A DNA stretch of 64,000 nt from JBKEAR01 sp047972425 (GCA_047972425.1 JBKEAR010000034.1:1-64000); one strand, 5' to 3'; shown: positions 34,355-44,086, numbered from the stretch's first letter. Numbers and translations are program-made. The notes: a model not told the origin generated them from the sequence alone.

Positions 34355-34382
34355 AAAAGCGGCCAAATATAAGGCCGCTTTT
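34355..34382. terminator. Bidirectional terminator between holC and an MFS gene
   Basis: AAAAGCGGCC (34355-34364) pairs perfectly with GGCCGCTTTT (34373-34382) around an 8-nt loop, between convergent genes. Confidence 0.88.
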
Positions 34383-34399
34383 CATTTCATTTTTTTTAA

Positions 34400-35788
34400 T
34401 TAATGAAATTGTGCAGTTAAATTTTGTTTGTCTTTTGCATATAAACTGAATGCTAAAAGTAATGAAACAAGGCCAAGGGCGGCAATACCGCTTTCGAAAT
34501 ACCATGATTTTTCTTCGAAATGTTGCCACATAATGCCAGCTAAATAAGCCCCAACAGAAAAACCAAGCATTAACGCACCATTAAATAGCCCAACAGCGGT
34601 TGTTGAAAGATTTTGGGGTAAAGTTGAGCGTACCCAAGTTAAACTACCAATCATAAAAGCACCATAAGTTAAGGCATGTAAGCTTTCGGCAACAAAGATG
34701 AGTTGCTCTTGGCTGGTTGATGCCAAAACAGCCCAACGAATGATTGAGGCAAATGCACCAATAATAACCAAATCGGCAGGGCGTGTTTCTTTACGCACAG
34801 AATACAATAAAAGAACGGTTACACCAACAAGTGCCGAGCCATAAGTGAGCGTAAATAAAATATTGGCAATATCCGATAATGTAAATAAATTAAAGAATTT
34901 ATAGCTAATATTAAATTGCGAAAGCCCTAAATAAATTAAAAAAGAGCCTGCAAAAATAATACATAAATTACGGAAGGCCTTTAAACTATCTTGTGTGCGT
35001 AAAACATAACCAAAGGTGATAAACGCTATGACTTCGGCGCCCACGCGCATTGTCCATAGGTCAGATATTCGCGAAGGTGAAAAACCAACGCCACTCCAAC
35101 GTACCGAGCCAAAATAAAGCTCTTGCCCATGGCTTTTGGCAATTAAAAATACACCCAATGCAAATAAAGCAATGCTGGGGTGTAAGAGCAATTTAACACG
35201 CGAGAATGTTTGTAAATTTTCTTTGGCAATTTGATAACGTGGTAAAATAACCGTACCTGCGACCAAAACAACCATAAAGGCGGAAACAAGCTGATACATT
35301 AAATCGGCCCAATCTTCGCGGCCTGTGATTAAAAACCCGGTTAATTGGGCTGTAATGATAAAAGCAATAGAGCCCGATGAGCGTAAAATACCCCAGTTCC
35401 CATTTAAGTCTTTGGTAATAGCTAAACCCAAATTATCAATAATGGGGATAATAGCCACCCAAAAAAGCCGAAATAGGGTATAACATAACAATATCCAATA
35501 AAAATTATCGTTAAATAAAGGCAATAAAAGCCATGAGATTATTGATAATGTGGCTAAAATAAATGTTAAAAGCCGAAACGCTTGTGTTCTATCGGCAATG
35601 GCACCAACAATGGGGTCAAAAAATATGGATACCGTCATCGACATACCTAAAATAATGGAAATTTGTGCCCAGTTCCAACCATAATTTCCGAACCAAAGAG
35701 CCAAAAACGGAAGTAAAACACCATAAGGCAAGTAAATAAGGGCATTAAATATACCCACGCGCGTTTGTAAAAAACGGTTTTGTATCAT
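34400..35788 (-). CDS. MFS transporter, MFS_1-like (HcaT/LacY-type) group, copy 2
   Basis: A 462-residue carrier with about 12 hydrophobic segments. The N-terminal NALIYLPYGVLLPFLALWF and the loop DPIVGAIADRTQAFR fit the MFS_1-like group that includes HcaT and nucleoside or lactose permeases. It shares layout with the adjacent 35855-37033 carrier (both have LHALTYGAFMIGS or LHGFTFGLFQIAA-type helix 10 segments), so the two may be duplicates. A 66-base gap, holding an AT-rich 8-bp hairpin (35818-35842), separates them. Substrate unknown. Confidence 0.82.
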   Translation of the reverse strand: MIQNRFLQTRVGIFNALIYLPYGVLLPFLALWFGNYGWNWAQISIILGMSMTVSIFFDPIVGAIADRTQAFRLLTFILATLSIISWLLLPLFNDNFYWILLCYTLFRLFWVAIIPIIDNLGLAITKDLNGNWGILRSSGSIAFIITAQLTGFLITGREDWADLMYQLVSAFMVVLVAGTVILPRYQIAKENLQTFSRVKLLLHPSIALFALGVFLIAKSHGQELYFGSVRWSGVGFSPSRISDLWTMRVGAEVIAFITFGYVLRTQDSLKAFRNLCIIFAGSFLIYLGLSQFNISYKFFNLFTLSDIANILFTLTYGSALVGVTVLLLYSVRKETRPADLVIIGAFASIIRWAVLASTSQEQLIFVAESLHALTYGAFMIGSLTWVRSTLPQNLSTTAVGLFNGALMLGFSVGAYLAGIMWQHFEEKSWYFESGIAALGLVSLLLAFSLYAKDKQNLTAQFH

Positions 35789-35854
35789 AAATATATCTCT
35801 CTTGTAACCATAAAACTCTATATATGAATAAAGGATATATAGAATTTATGCATA

Positions 35855-37033
35855 TTAAACCAAGGCGGATACTTTACTTTTTTTATCGAGATTAAGCAAG
35901 AAAATCACTAAAAATAATGATAAAACGGCATAAAATACATCAAAAATAAAGGCTTTAGATGAAAATTGCTGATATAAATAACCTGCATATAAGCTACCAG
36001 TTGCGGTTGCTAATGCCGAAGTTGCTGCATATAAGCTAATACCAACGGCTGAAAAACCAGCCGGAGAAATTTTATTTACCCAAGTAATGGCGGCAATTTG
36101 GAACAAGCCAAAAGTAAAACCATGCAAACTATTGGTTAATAATATTACCCAAAAATTTTCGGTGAATGCAAATATACTCCACCGAATAACGGCACAAATT
36201 GTTGCAAATAACATGCTCCAAATTGGGTTAAAGCGTAATAAAATTATGCCTAATATAAGCATAACGACAACCTCGCCAAATACGCCGATATTCCAAATAT
36301 AGGCAATTTGTTCTTCAGAAAAGTTTAAGGCATCTCCCCAGTAATTTGTACCATTAACCATCCATACGGCATGGGAATGTACTAATAAAAAGTTAATGGT
36401 TAAAAAAGATGTAAACATTAAAGATTTAAATATTGGGTTGATTTTTTGTGGTGGCCGCTTTTCTACCCGAATATCGGGGAGTAATAAGGCAACAAGAGAT
36501 ATACAGAGTAATCCAATGGATAAAGCATAAACAAATATCTCGGATATATTATCTGTAAATTTAGGTGCAATATAAAAAACAACAAAAATAAACCCGGCAG
36601 AACCCATTGCCCGCATTGGGCCATAGGGCCAACCGCGACGTTTTAAAATATGCATGCTCATATTATCGCTTAAGGGCATAAGGGAAATAAAGCAAATAAA
36701 TGCAATGATATAACCAAGAATATCCAACCAAATATAGGAGGTTTGCGAAATAATTAAAAAACTAACGCTGCCAATAAGAGGTAAAATAACTAAAAGTATT
36801 TTCGGGCGACCAATTTTATCGGTTAAGTTGGCAAAAAAAGGTGATGCAAGCGCGCCGCAAATCATGGCAATCGCAATGATAACACCAATCATGGTATAAT
36901 TGAAACCTAAATCCTTTAACCATTTTTGCACAAAAGGGAGGTTAATGCCATAAACACCAACAAAGACAAATGAGAATATAGCGCCTCTTATCCATTGAAT
37001 AATAGGATCCGAATAAAATACTTTTAGATTCAT
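35855..37033 (-). CDS. MFS transporter, MFS_1-like (HcaT/LacY-type) group, copy 1
   Basis: A 392-residue, 12-helix carrier beginning MNLKVFYSDPIIQWIRGAIF. The cytoplasmic loop FANLTDKIGRPKILLV is the usual MFS motif A position. Its ATG immediately follows the ABC-F stop codon, so it is translated from the same message. Similar overall to the next carrier downstream. Substrate unknown; the family suggests a small organic acid, sugar or nucleoside. Confidence 0.82.
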   Translation of the reverse strand: MNLKVFYSDPIIQWIRGAIFSFVFVGVYGINLPFVQKWLKDLGFNYTMIGVIIAIAMICGALASPFFANLTDKIGRPKILLVILPLIGSVSFLIISQTSYIWLDILGYIIAFICFISLMPLSDNMSMHILKRRGWPYGPMRAMGSAGFIFVVFYIAPKFTDNISEIFVYALSIGLLCISLVALLLPDIRVEKRPPQKINPIFKSLMFTSFLTINFLLVHSHAVWMVNGTNYWGDALNFSEEQIAYIWNIGVFGEVVVMLILGIILLRFNPIWSMLFATICAVIRWSIFAFTENFWVILLTNSLHGFTFGLFQIAAITWVNKISPAGFSAVGISLYAATSALATATGSLYAGYLYQQFSSKAFIFDVFYAVLSLFLVIFLLNLDKKSKVSALV

Positions 37034-38920
37034 TTATTCGTCCTCCTCTTGTAAAAGCTCTAATTGCTCCGATAGATGCAGCCATTCATTTTCAATATCT
37101 TCTATCTTTTTTGATAATATGCCAAATTCTTTATTGAGAGATATAAATTTTTCATTATCTTGCTCAAAGAGTCCATCTTTAGATAATTCTTTTTTTATTC
37201 GCTCAGTTTTTTTATGCTCATTTACAAGTAACTTATCCAACTTTGTAATTTCTTTTCTGAGTGGTGCAAGTTTTTCTCTTTTTTCGGCGTTTATTTTGCG
37301 TAATTCTTTTTTATCAGGCTTATTCGATTCTTTGATTGTTGATGCTGTTTTCTCATTTTTTTCCGATAGCAAAAGTTTTTGATAATCCTCTATATCCCCT
37401 TCAAACCGCGATAATCTACCATCTTTAATCAGCCATAGTCTATCGGCAATAATCGATAAAAACCAGCTGTCGTGGCTTACCGTAATTACTGCACCCTCAT
37501 AATCTTGTAAAGCTTGAATTAAAGCTTCTCTACTTTCAATATCCAAATGGTTCGATGGTTCATCCAGTAACAATAAATGGGGTTTATCCATAAATATTCT
37601 GGCCATGAGCAAACGGGCTTTTTCTCCCCCCGAAAAGCTGGATATCGCACGGCCAATATGGTTTTCTCTAAAGCCAAACCGCCCCAAATAATCCCGATGT
37701 TCTTGCTCGGTCAGTTTGGGCTTTTCTTGGCGCATGTATGATAACACATCAAGGTCAAATGGCAGATTATCGGCTTGATCTTGCGAAAAATAACCAATAC
37801 GCAATTTAGGGTTTTTTAAATATTCACCCGAAAGATAAGGGATTTGCCCCGCAAGCAAACGCATTAATGTGGTTTTGCCGTTACCATTGGCACCAAGCAA
37901 GCCAATGCGGTCTCCCATAGATATCCGAAAAGTTAAATTGTGTAAAATATCATAACCTTGTTCATAACCGCAATTCATGCGATCCGCCGTATAAATGGGG
38001 GGGGCAAGCAATTCTGGCTCGGGCAAATAGAATTCGGGCTGGTTGGGCTCGATTAATTGGTGGATAGGCTCTAATTTTTCAAGCATCTTTACACGGCTTT
38101 GTGCTTGCTTGGCTTTTGATGCCTTATAACGAAAACGATCCACAAAAGCTTGTAAATGGGCGCGTTGTTTCTCTTGTTTTTCGATTTGTGTACTTAAATG
38201 TTGCATTTGGGTGCGGCGTGTTTTAATAAAATTATCAAAGTTTCCGCCATAAAGTTTTAACTCACCATTAATTAAATATAAAATATTATTGGGCACAGCA
38301 TTCAATAAATCACGGTCGTGGCTAATAAAAATTAATGTGCCCGAAAATCGCTTTAGCCAGTCGGTTAACCATAACACGGCCTCTAAATCTAAATGGTTGG
38401 TGGGTTCGTCAAGCAGCATAATATCGGGGTTCAGATACAAAATACGTGCCAAAGATAAGCGCATACGCCAACCACCAGAGAAATCATCTGTAGCGCGAGT
38501 TAAATCCTCCTGAGAAAACCCTAAACCAAGCAATATTTGGCTTGCACGTTTTTCGGCACTATCGGCCGATATTGCTTTTAGTCTATCGTGGATATCGGAT
38601 AATTCGATTGCTTTAGCTGTTTCTAACTTTTCTAAAAGTGCTGTTCTTTCGGTATCGGCACTTAATACGGTATCGAGTATGGATTGTGTGCCTTCGGGTG
38701 CATCTTGTTCCATAATGGCCATATGTTTGCGTAAGGAGCGTTCAATGATGCCTGCTTCTATACTCAATTCACCGGATAATAATTTAAGCAATGTCGATTT
38801 ACCCACACCGTTAGAGCCTATAAGCGCGACTCTATTGCCGTCTTGTAAACTAAAGCTTGCATTATTTAATAGTAACTTCTCTCCAAAACGAAAGGAGATA
38901 TTTTGTGCCGATATCATCAA
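37034..38920 (-). CDS. ABC-F family ATPase
   Basis: Soluble tandem ATPase, 628 residues, acting on ribosomes in this family rather than in transport. Two nucleotide-binding domains: GSNGVGKST, SGGWRMRLSLARIL and LLDEPTNHLD in the first; GANGNGKTT, SGGEKARLLMARIF and LLDEPSNHLD in the second. A basic ABC-F linker lies between them (about 235-295), and a Lys/Glu-rich coiled-coil C-terminus (about 525-625) resembles the Uup/YheS group. Stabilisation of stalled ribosomes is the likely role. Dedicated drug resistance cannot be inferred. Confidence 0.92.
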   Translation of the reverse strand: MMISAQNISFRFGEKLLLNNASFSLQDGNRVALIGSNGVGKSTLLKLLSGELSIEAGIIERSLRKHMAIMEQDAPEGTQSILDTVLSADTERTALLEKLETAKAIELSDIHDRLKAISADSAEKRASQILLGLGFSQEDLTRATDDFSGGWRMRLSLARILYLNPDIMLLDEPTNHLDLEAVLWLTDWLKRFSGTLIFISHDRDLLNAVPNNILYLINGELKLYGGNFDNFIKTRRTQMQHLSTQIEKQEKQRAHLQAFVDRFRYKASKAKQAQSRVKMLEKLEPIHQLIEPNQPEFYLPEPELLAPPIYTADRMNCGYEQGYDILHNLTFRISMGDRIGLLGANGNGKTTLMRLLAGQIPYLSGEYLKNPKLRIGYFSQDQADNLPFDLDVLSYMRQEKPKLTEQEHRDYLGRFGFRENHIGRAISSFSGGEKARLLMARIFMDKPHLLLLDEPSNHLDIESREALIQALQDYEGAVITVSHDSWFLSIIADRLWLIKDGRLSRFEGDIEDYQKLLLSEKNEKTASTIKESNKPDKKELRKINAEKREKLAPLRKEITKLDKLLVNEHKKTERIKKELSKDGLFEQDNEKFISLNKEFGILSKKIEDIENEWLHLSEQLELLQEEDE

Positions 38921-38942
38921 AGCCTCAAATTTTAGATAGTTA

Positions 38943-38972
38943 TTGCGTTATATTTATGAGATGATTTATAAT
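38943..38972 (+). promoter_or_regulatory. Predicted promoter of ndk
   Basis: TTGCGT (38943-38948) and a perfect TATAAT (38967-38972), spaced 18, lie in the divergent gap between the ABC-F gene and ndk, about 55 bases upstream of the ndk start. Confidence 0.5.
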
Positions 38973-39027
38973 CAAATCACAAGTTAATTGAATATTGATA
39001 TAAATACAATGAGGAAACTGCATTATT

Positions 39028-39450
39028 ATGGCAATTGAACGGACACTTTCTTTAATTAAGCCCGATGCAACAGGCAGAAATTTAACCGGTGCCATAAATA
39101 AAATGATTGAAGAATCAGGCTTAAACATCATTGCACAAAAACGATTAAAGTTAAATAAAGCACAGGCCGAGGCTTTTTATCATGTGCATAGGGGTAAAGA
39201 TTTTTTTGACCCTCTCGTCGAATCTATGACAGCTGGCGATATTGTGGCTCAGGTACTTGAGGGCGAAGATGCGATTGCGCGCTATCGTCAGTTAATGGGG
39301 CCTACCAACCCCGAAAAACAACCCAAAGACTGTATTCGGGCTATTTATGGTTTGGGTTTCAGAAGAAATAGTGTGCATGGTTCGGATTCGTTAGAAAATG
39401 CAGCTGAAGAAATTCATTTTTTCTTTGCACAAATAGAGCTTATTAAGTAA
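39028..39450 (+). CDS. ndk: Nucleoside diphosphate kinase
   Basis: Equilibrates NTP and NDP pools through a phosphohistidine. 140 residues. ERTLSLIKPDATGRNL at the N-terminus and active His117 in FRRNSVHGSDSLENA, the same number as in E. coli. A GAGGA box lies about 13 bases before the ATG, longer than ideal. perM follows after 17 bases. Confidence 0.98.
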   Translation: MAIERTLSLIKPDATGRNLTGAINKMIEESGLNIIAQKRLKLNKAQAEAFYHVHRGKDFFDPLVESMTAGDIVAQVLEGEDAIARYRQLMGPTNPEKQPKDCIRAIYGLGFRRNSVHGSDSLENAAEEIHFFFAQIELIK

Positions 39451-39467
39451 TTACTTGGAGAATTATT

Positions 39468-40580
39468 ATGCAAGAAAATAATAACCAAACCAAGAATGCT
39501 TGGATTGTAATGGGCTTTTGGATTGCCATATTATTTATAATTATATGGCTGATTAATATATTTAACCCAATATTATTCCCTTTTGTTGTCAGCATGATTT
39601 TTGCCTATTTGCTCAACCCAATGATTAATTGGTTGCAAACGAAAGGGGCTAATCGGTTTGCATCGATATTAATTGTGATGGGTTCGTTCTTCTTGGTTGT
39701 TATTGGCCTTTTATTATGGGTTATACCGGCGCTTATTATTCAAATAACCGAGTTTATTGCAGAGTTTCCTTCGGTTGCGCAAAGTTTGAACGATAAAATT
39801 ATTGCTTTGGTTGAGCGTATTCAAAATAAATTACCTTTTATTGAGGCGGCTTCAGAGCAATCCATTCAGGAGCGGATTCAAATTTGGTTAACGGAGCATT
39901 CTAAAGAGATATGGACTGTTGGGCAAAATATTATTGCCAAACTATTTGGTACAGGTGCCCGTATTGTTGGGTTTTTATCACTGATATTCTTAACACCCGT
40001 AATTACGGTATATCTTTTGATGGATTGGGATAAATTTGTTGCGGCTATTCAGCGCAATATTCCCCGCGACTATTTAAGCTATACATCCGAAATTTTCACC
40101 GAGATGAATATTGTATTATCGGGCTTTTTACGTGGCCAGCTTTTGGTTTGTACCATTTTAGCCATTTGGTATTCCATAAGCCTATCGGTTGTAGGTTTAC
40201 CTTATGGTGTTTTAATTGGCATATTAATCGGCTTTTTTGCTTTTATTCCTTATTTGGGTACATGGCTTGGTGTTTTATTGGGTTTGGGAACGGCCATTGC
40301 ACAATTTGATAATATTTTTAAAGTGATTGCCGTGGGCATTGTTTTAATTATTGGCCAATTGGTGGAGGGCAATTATCTTTCGCCCAAACTGGTGGGCGAT
40401 AGGGTGAATTTACACCCCGTATGGACTATTTTTGCTCTATTTGCGGGGGGAACAATTGCCGGGTTTACAGGTGTTTTACTCGCTGTTCCGGTAGCAGCTT
40501 GTATTGGTGTGTTGGTTCGTTTTGCGATGGCGCGATATAGAGAAAGCGGCTTTTATTTAGGTTTCAATAAAAATGGATAA
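39468..40580 (+). CDS. AI-2E/PerM family membrane transporter
   Basis: A 370-residue polytopic membrane protein of the AI-2 exporter/PerM family. Hydrophobic segments lie near 12-35, 38-52, 65-90, 155-180, 215-245, 250-280, 285-305 and 325-350. Family segments: PFVVSMIFAYLLNPMINWL near the N-terminus, FIPYLGTWLGVLLGL and the YLSPKLVGDRVNLHPVWTIFAL stretch. Substrate is uncertain in this branch. Placement between ndk and hdaA fits the PerM-hdaA pairing in alphaproteobacteria. Confidence 0.92.
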   Translation: MQENNNQTKNAWIVMGFWIAILFIIIWLINIFNPILFPFVVSMIFAYLLNPMINWLQTKGANRFASILIVMGSFFLVVIGLLLWVIPALIIQITEFIAEFPSVAQSLNDKIIALVERIQNKLPFIEAASEQSIQERIQIWLTEHSKEIWTVGQNIIAKLFGTGARIVGFLSLIFLTPVITVYLLMDWDKFVAAIQRNIPRDYLSYTSEIFTEMNIVLSGFLRGQLLVCTILAIWYSISLSVVGLPYGVLIGILIGFFAFIPYLGTWLGVLLGLGTAIAQFDNIFKVIAVGIVLIIGQLVEGNYLSPKLVGDRVNLHPVWTIFALFAGGTIAGFTGVLLAVPVAACIGVLVRFAMARYRESGFYLGFNKNG

Positions 40581-40589
40581 TATGGCACA

Positions 40590-41267
40590 ATGACATCGCA
40601 AATCCCTTTAAATTTATCCTTTATACCTTCTTATAGCCGCCAAGATTATGTGGTAAATAGCCAAAATAAACAATTGATAGCTCTATTAGATGCATGGCCC
40701 AATTGGCAAAATCCGTGGCTTTTGATTGAAGGTGAGCAGGGGGCGGGTAAAACCCATTTGGCTCATATATTTGCACATAAAATGAACGCAATTTTAATTG
40801 CAGAACCTAAAATTGATATGCATGCTATAATCAACCAACAGCAATCGCTTGTTATTGATTTACCTTTGTCGCCAGATGCGCAACCTCAAGATGATTTGTT
40901 TCATCTGATTAATCATGTAAAAGAAAGCCAAAAATTTGGGGTGATATTGATAGAACCAATCAATGATATTCACTTTTCGCTATTGCCCGATTTACGCTCA
41001 CGTTTAGCGCAAATGATGCATTTTCGGCTAGAATTGCCCAATGATGATACATTGAGAGCTTTGGTTGTTAAATTATTATCGGATCGACAACTGGCTTTAT
41101 CGGGCGCACAAATTCATTGGCTTATCCCCCGATTAAGGCGCTCTTATGCATTTGTACAGCAATATATTGCAAATATCGATAAAGCCAGCCTAGCCGATAA
41201 AAAGAAGATTACACAAACAATTTTAAAACAAGAGCTTGAAAATTTATTAAATTTACAAAAATATTAA
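40590..41267 (+). CDS. hdaA: DnaA-related regulatory ATPase HdaA
   Basis: A 225-residue DnaA-domain-III-like protein lacking the origin-binding domain. It promotes hydrolysis of DnaA-ATP at the replisome, limiting re-initiation. Walker A-like GEQGAGKTHLAHIF, a sensor-like LPDLRSRLAQMMHF with the arginine region, and PNDDTLRALVVKLLSDRQL match the Hda pattern. Its 3' end overlaps the convergent aldolase gene by 4 bases, so the two transcripts must overlap. Confidence 0.9.
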   Translation: MTSQIPLNLSFIPSYSRQDYVVNSQNKQLIALLDAWPNWQNPWLLIEGEQGAGKTHLAHIFAHKMNAILIAEPKIDMHAIINQQQSLVIDLPLSPDAQPQDDLFHLINHVKESQKFGVILIEPINDIHFSLLPDLRSRLAQMMHFRLELPNDDTLRALVVKLLSDRQLALSGAQIHWLIPRLRRSYAFVQQYIANIDKASLADKKKITQTILKQELENLLNLQKY

Positions 41268-41962
41268 TCGCCTTTTTGCGGAGGAATTACTGCCGGAATA
41301 TCATCTTTGCTCATCTGATCGGGCTGTTTTCCATAGGTTTTAAAGCGTTTATGAATATCTTCCATATCATTATCGGATAATATATTTGCCCCACCTAAAT
41401 TTTGCGATAACACATAAATTCGGGCTAATTGCTCAACCTCTTGCATTACATATAAAGCTTGCTCTAGCGATTGACCAACCGTAATAATTCCATGATTACC
41501 CAATAAACAAGCCGAAGCCTCATCGCCTAAAGCTTCTAAAGCGACTGTGGATAATTCTTTAGAGCCAAAAGGTTCATAAGGGCTACATTTAATAACATTA
41601 GTTTTGGCAACCCCAATCATATAATGCACAGCGGGTAGATCTTTTAAACAAGATGCCACCACCATAGACCATGGGGCATGGGCATGGAGTACGGCATTAA
41701 TATCTTTACGTTTTTTTTGGATAGCCAAATGAAAATGCCATTCTGATGATGGTAATAAATTTCCATAATATTTAGAATCATCATCCATATAAACAATATC
41801 TTCTGGTTTTGTTTTGCTATATGCAAGCCCCGAGGGTGTAATTAAAAAACCTTCTTTAATTTTTATACTGGCATTGCCTGAACTTCCGGAGTTTATACCT
41901 GTTTCATTCATTTTTAGACAAATATCAATTAAAGATTGTCTTTCTTTTATTGTTCCGATCAT
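41264..41962 (-). CDS. Class II aldolase/epimerase, L-fuculose-phosphate aldolase-like
   Basis: Predicted zinc aldolase splitting a ketose-1-phosphate into DHAP and (lactl)aldehyde. 232 residues. NSGSSGNASIKI for phosphate binding, PSSEWHFHLAI with the catalytic Glu, the metal His pair in LHAHAPW and a third His in LLGNHGII are all visible, matching the FucA fold. Last gene of the sugar operon, 4 bases after the mutarotase. Fuculose-, rhamnulose- or ribulose-phosphate are all possible substrates; operon partners favour a fucose-like 6-deoxyhexose. Confidence 0.87.
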   Translation of the reverse strand: MIGTIKERQSLIDICLKMNETGINSGSSGNASIKIKEGFLITPSGLAYSKTKPEDIVYMDDDSKYYGNLLPSSEWHFHLAIQKKRKDINAVLHAHAPWSMVVASCLKDLPAVHYMIGVAKTNVIKCSPYEPFGSKELSTVALEALGDEASACLLGNHGIITVGQSLEQALYVMQEVEQLARIYVLSQNLGGANILSDNDMEDIHKRFKTYGKQPDQMSKDDIPAVIPPQKGD

Positions 41963-41966
41963 CGGA

Positions 41967-42407
41967 TTATCCTTGTACTGAAGGCGTTACGCCTTTTGTT
42001 AATATTATATTTGCATATTTTCGTGTATCAGATGAAATGATAATGCCATAACTTTGTCGGCTTATATCGTAAAATTTAAAGCGATCAACAAAGTGAATTT
42101 TTTGCCCTTTGGGGAAATGCGGATTTAAAATATTTGCATAACTATCAATTAATTGTGGGTCATGAGTGTCGCCTTGAACAGGAGACATCATGATAACCGA
42201 ATCCTTAATATATTCATCAAGTTCAAATAAAGGCAATATGGCCTCGAGTAGCTCATTAACTGAGCTACCCGATGCATTGGCTACATTATGGTGGGTTGAA
42301 AATGCAGGGAAGTGGGTATCGGTAATGATAAGCCGGTCTCCATGCCCCATATCATTCAGCATTGTGAGTATTGCAGAATCTAACCGTGGAGAAATCCCTT
42401 TAAGCAT
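41967..42407 (-). CDS. FucU/RbsD-family sugar mutarotase
   Basis: Interconverts anomers of a monosaccharide so that the isomerase gets its preferred form. 146 residues beginning MLKGISPRLDSAILTMLNDMGHGDRL; the MGHGD motif with its His, then ITDTHFPA and the C-terminal IISSDTRKYANIILTKGV are FucU-type features. Gaps of 10 bases to the isomerase and 4 to the aldolase show co-transcription. FucU is favoured over RbsD by sequence and context. Confidence 0.88.
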   Translation of the reverse strand: MLKGISPRLDSAILTMLNDMGHGDRLIITDTHFPAFSTHHNVANASGSSVNELLEAILPLFELDEYIKDSVIMMSPVQGDTHDPQLIDSYANILNPHFPKGQKIHFVDRFKFYDISRQSYGIIISSDTRKYANIILTKGVTPSVQG

Positions 42408-42417
42408 TTATCCGTCC

Positions 42418-44058
42418 TTATACTCTGGGTGTACCCGCTAACCAAACACGCATATTTTGTGTTAATGCCATGGTTACAAATGCGTTTGTTACAAAAGGCA
42501 AATGTTTTTCGTCAACATAGGCAACAGTTACATGGTTACTTTGGTGCCCAGCCATCAACTCGTCTCGGCCAACACCATCAAGAATAACATTCATCAGCGG
42601 CCATTCTTTTGTTGTGGCGTTTAAACGACGCTGAAATTCTTTTTCGGGTAATTCAAAAGCTTCGCCTGTACCAATATGCATATGAACTTCATCGCCAAGG
42701 TAAGAGGCACGTGCCCATACAAAATGGCCTTTTTTACATTGCCCACCAATAGTCGAGCCACCTTTGGCAAAATACATGGGCGATTGTCTGTAACCTTGTG
42801 CACCTTTAATACCATTTTTTAAATGTTCAAAAGGAACACTACCAGAAATTTCAAAATCCCAATAGAATTTACCTTTATATTCGCTACCCCAACGCACGTC
42901 ATGCAATGTTGTCTCAGCAGGGAGGTTAAGGCTATCTAAAATACGATAAAGCATTAATTGAGGGATTGCCGTACCCATATCAACTTCATTCGCGCAAGGA
43001 ATAGGCTTTCCTTTATGAATAACTTCGCCTTTTTCATTTTTAATGGGATAACGCAATGTACTGCCAATGGCACCTTCGGCAAAGTCCGATGCTGGGCATG
43101 TGTCTTTTAAGCCTTGCTGATACTGAACGCCAATGAGCGATAACCCAAAGCGATCAACAAAGCGTGCCATAGCAATTAACATTGCACATTGCTCTAAAAC
43201 TTGCTCACGGGTAAGCTCGGTTGCATCATCGTTTCCAAAATGGAATGTCATGCCTTGTTTAATATACCAATTTAGGCATTCTTCTTTTTCTTTTTGGCTT
43301 ACAAGGCTCATCTCGTAAGCTAAGGCCGATTGCGATAGCCCTTCCATGGGCATACCGATGTCCGATAATGCTTTTTGCGGGAATACACCATTAATCATGC
43401 CCATACAGAAACTATCGAAAATACCCATAATTTCTTTATTTTTTAATACCCATTCGCCAAGCTGTTTGCCAAAATCGCCAGCTTCAGTATTAAATAATTG
43501 CGTATCATTATAAACCTCTCTCAAATGGCTTAAATCGTGGTGGATTACACCGCTTTCGAGCCAAGTTGTAAGATTGGTAAAAAAGAATTCATCATCAAAA
43601 TTTTCGGACCATAAACGGCTATGATTACGACCTAAAGAGTTTAATGTACCCGATAAACATAAGGCGCCAACTAAACCCGGCCATGTACCATCGAAGTTAG
43701 CCAATATAAGTATTGGCCCTTTATGATGTACTAAACTGGGTGCAATATGGTGTGAATATTGCCAAGCTGTTGATAAAATAATTAAAGGTGCATTGGTATC
43801 TATTTTGGCTAAAACGTCCGATCCTTCACGCTGTGAATCAATAAAGCCATGTCCTTTTTTGGGGTCAACATCATGGATACGAACCAAATCTAACCCATAT
43901 TTATCTTTGAGTGCCGTTTTTAATTTTTCTTCATATTTTTGTGCAACTGGCCAGCATTTTACATTAGCGCTTTCTCTGAGATCACCATTTGTAAGCATAA
44001 AAACTTGGTTGCTTTTGGGTGATATTTGTTTTGGTGTTTTTGGTAATTGATATTTCAT
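42418..44058 (-). CDS. L-fucose isomerase-family protein, non-canonical
   Basis: Predicted aldose-ketose isomerase of about 546 residues from ATG 44058; a GTG at 44073 is upstream in frame. It lacks the canonical FucI opening. It keeps what look like the three metal-ligand regions of the fold: a Glu in CANEVDMGTA, an Asp in LHDVRWGSEY and a His in HQSNHVTVAYVD, in the same order as E. coli FucI Glu337, Asp361 and His528. The N-terminal half (LIILSTAWQYSHHIAP, ILILANFDGTWPG) resembles the Rossmann-like part of L-fucose/L-arabinose isomerases. Position between transporter and mutarotase supports a sugar isomerase. Exact substrate unknown. Confidence 0.75.
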   Translation of the reverse strand: MKYQLPKTPKQISPKSNQVFMLTNGDLRESANVKCWPVAQKYEEKLKTALKDKYGLDLVRIHDVDPKKGHGFIDSQREGSDVLAKIDTNAPLIILSTAWQYSHHIAPSLVHHKGPILILANFDGTWPGLVGALCLSGTLNSLGRNHSRLWSENFDDEFFFTNLTTWLESGVIHHDLSHLREVYNDTQLFNTEAGDFGKQLGEWVLKNKEIMGIFDSFCMGMINGVFPQKALSDIGMPMEGLSQSALAYEMSLVSQKEKEECLNWYIKQGMTFHFGNDDATELTREQVLEQCAMLIAMARFVDRFGLSLIGVQYQQGLKDTCPASDFAEGAIGSTLRYPIKNEKGEVIHKGKPIPCANEVDMGTAIPQLMLYRILDSLNLPAETTLHDVRWGSEYKGKFYWDFEISGSVPFEHLKNGIKGAQGYRQSPMYFAKGGSTIGGQCKKGHFVWARASYLGDEVHMHIGTGEAFELPEKEFQRRLNATTKEWPLMNVILDGVGRDELMAGHQSNHVTVAYVDEKHLPFVTNAFVTMALTQNMRVWLAGTPRV

Positions 44059-44086
44059 GTTGTTCTTCCCCACTTTTTGAATGAAA

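Noticed and set aside
35818..35842. Hairpin CTATATAT...ATATATAG between the two MFS genes
   Set aside because: All-AT 8-bp stem in an AT-rich gap, not followed by a T-run; too likely by chance to call a terminator.
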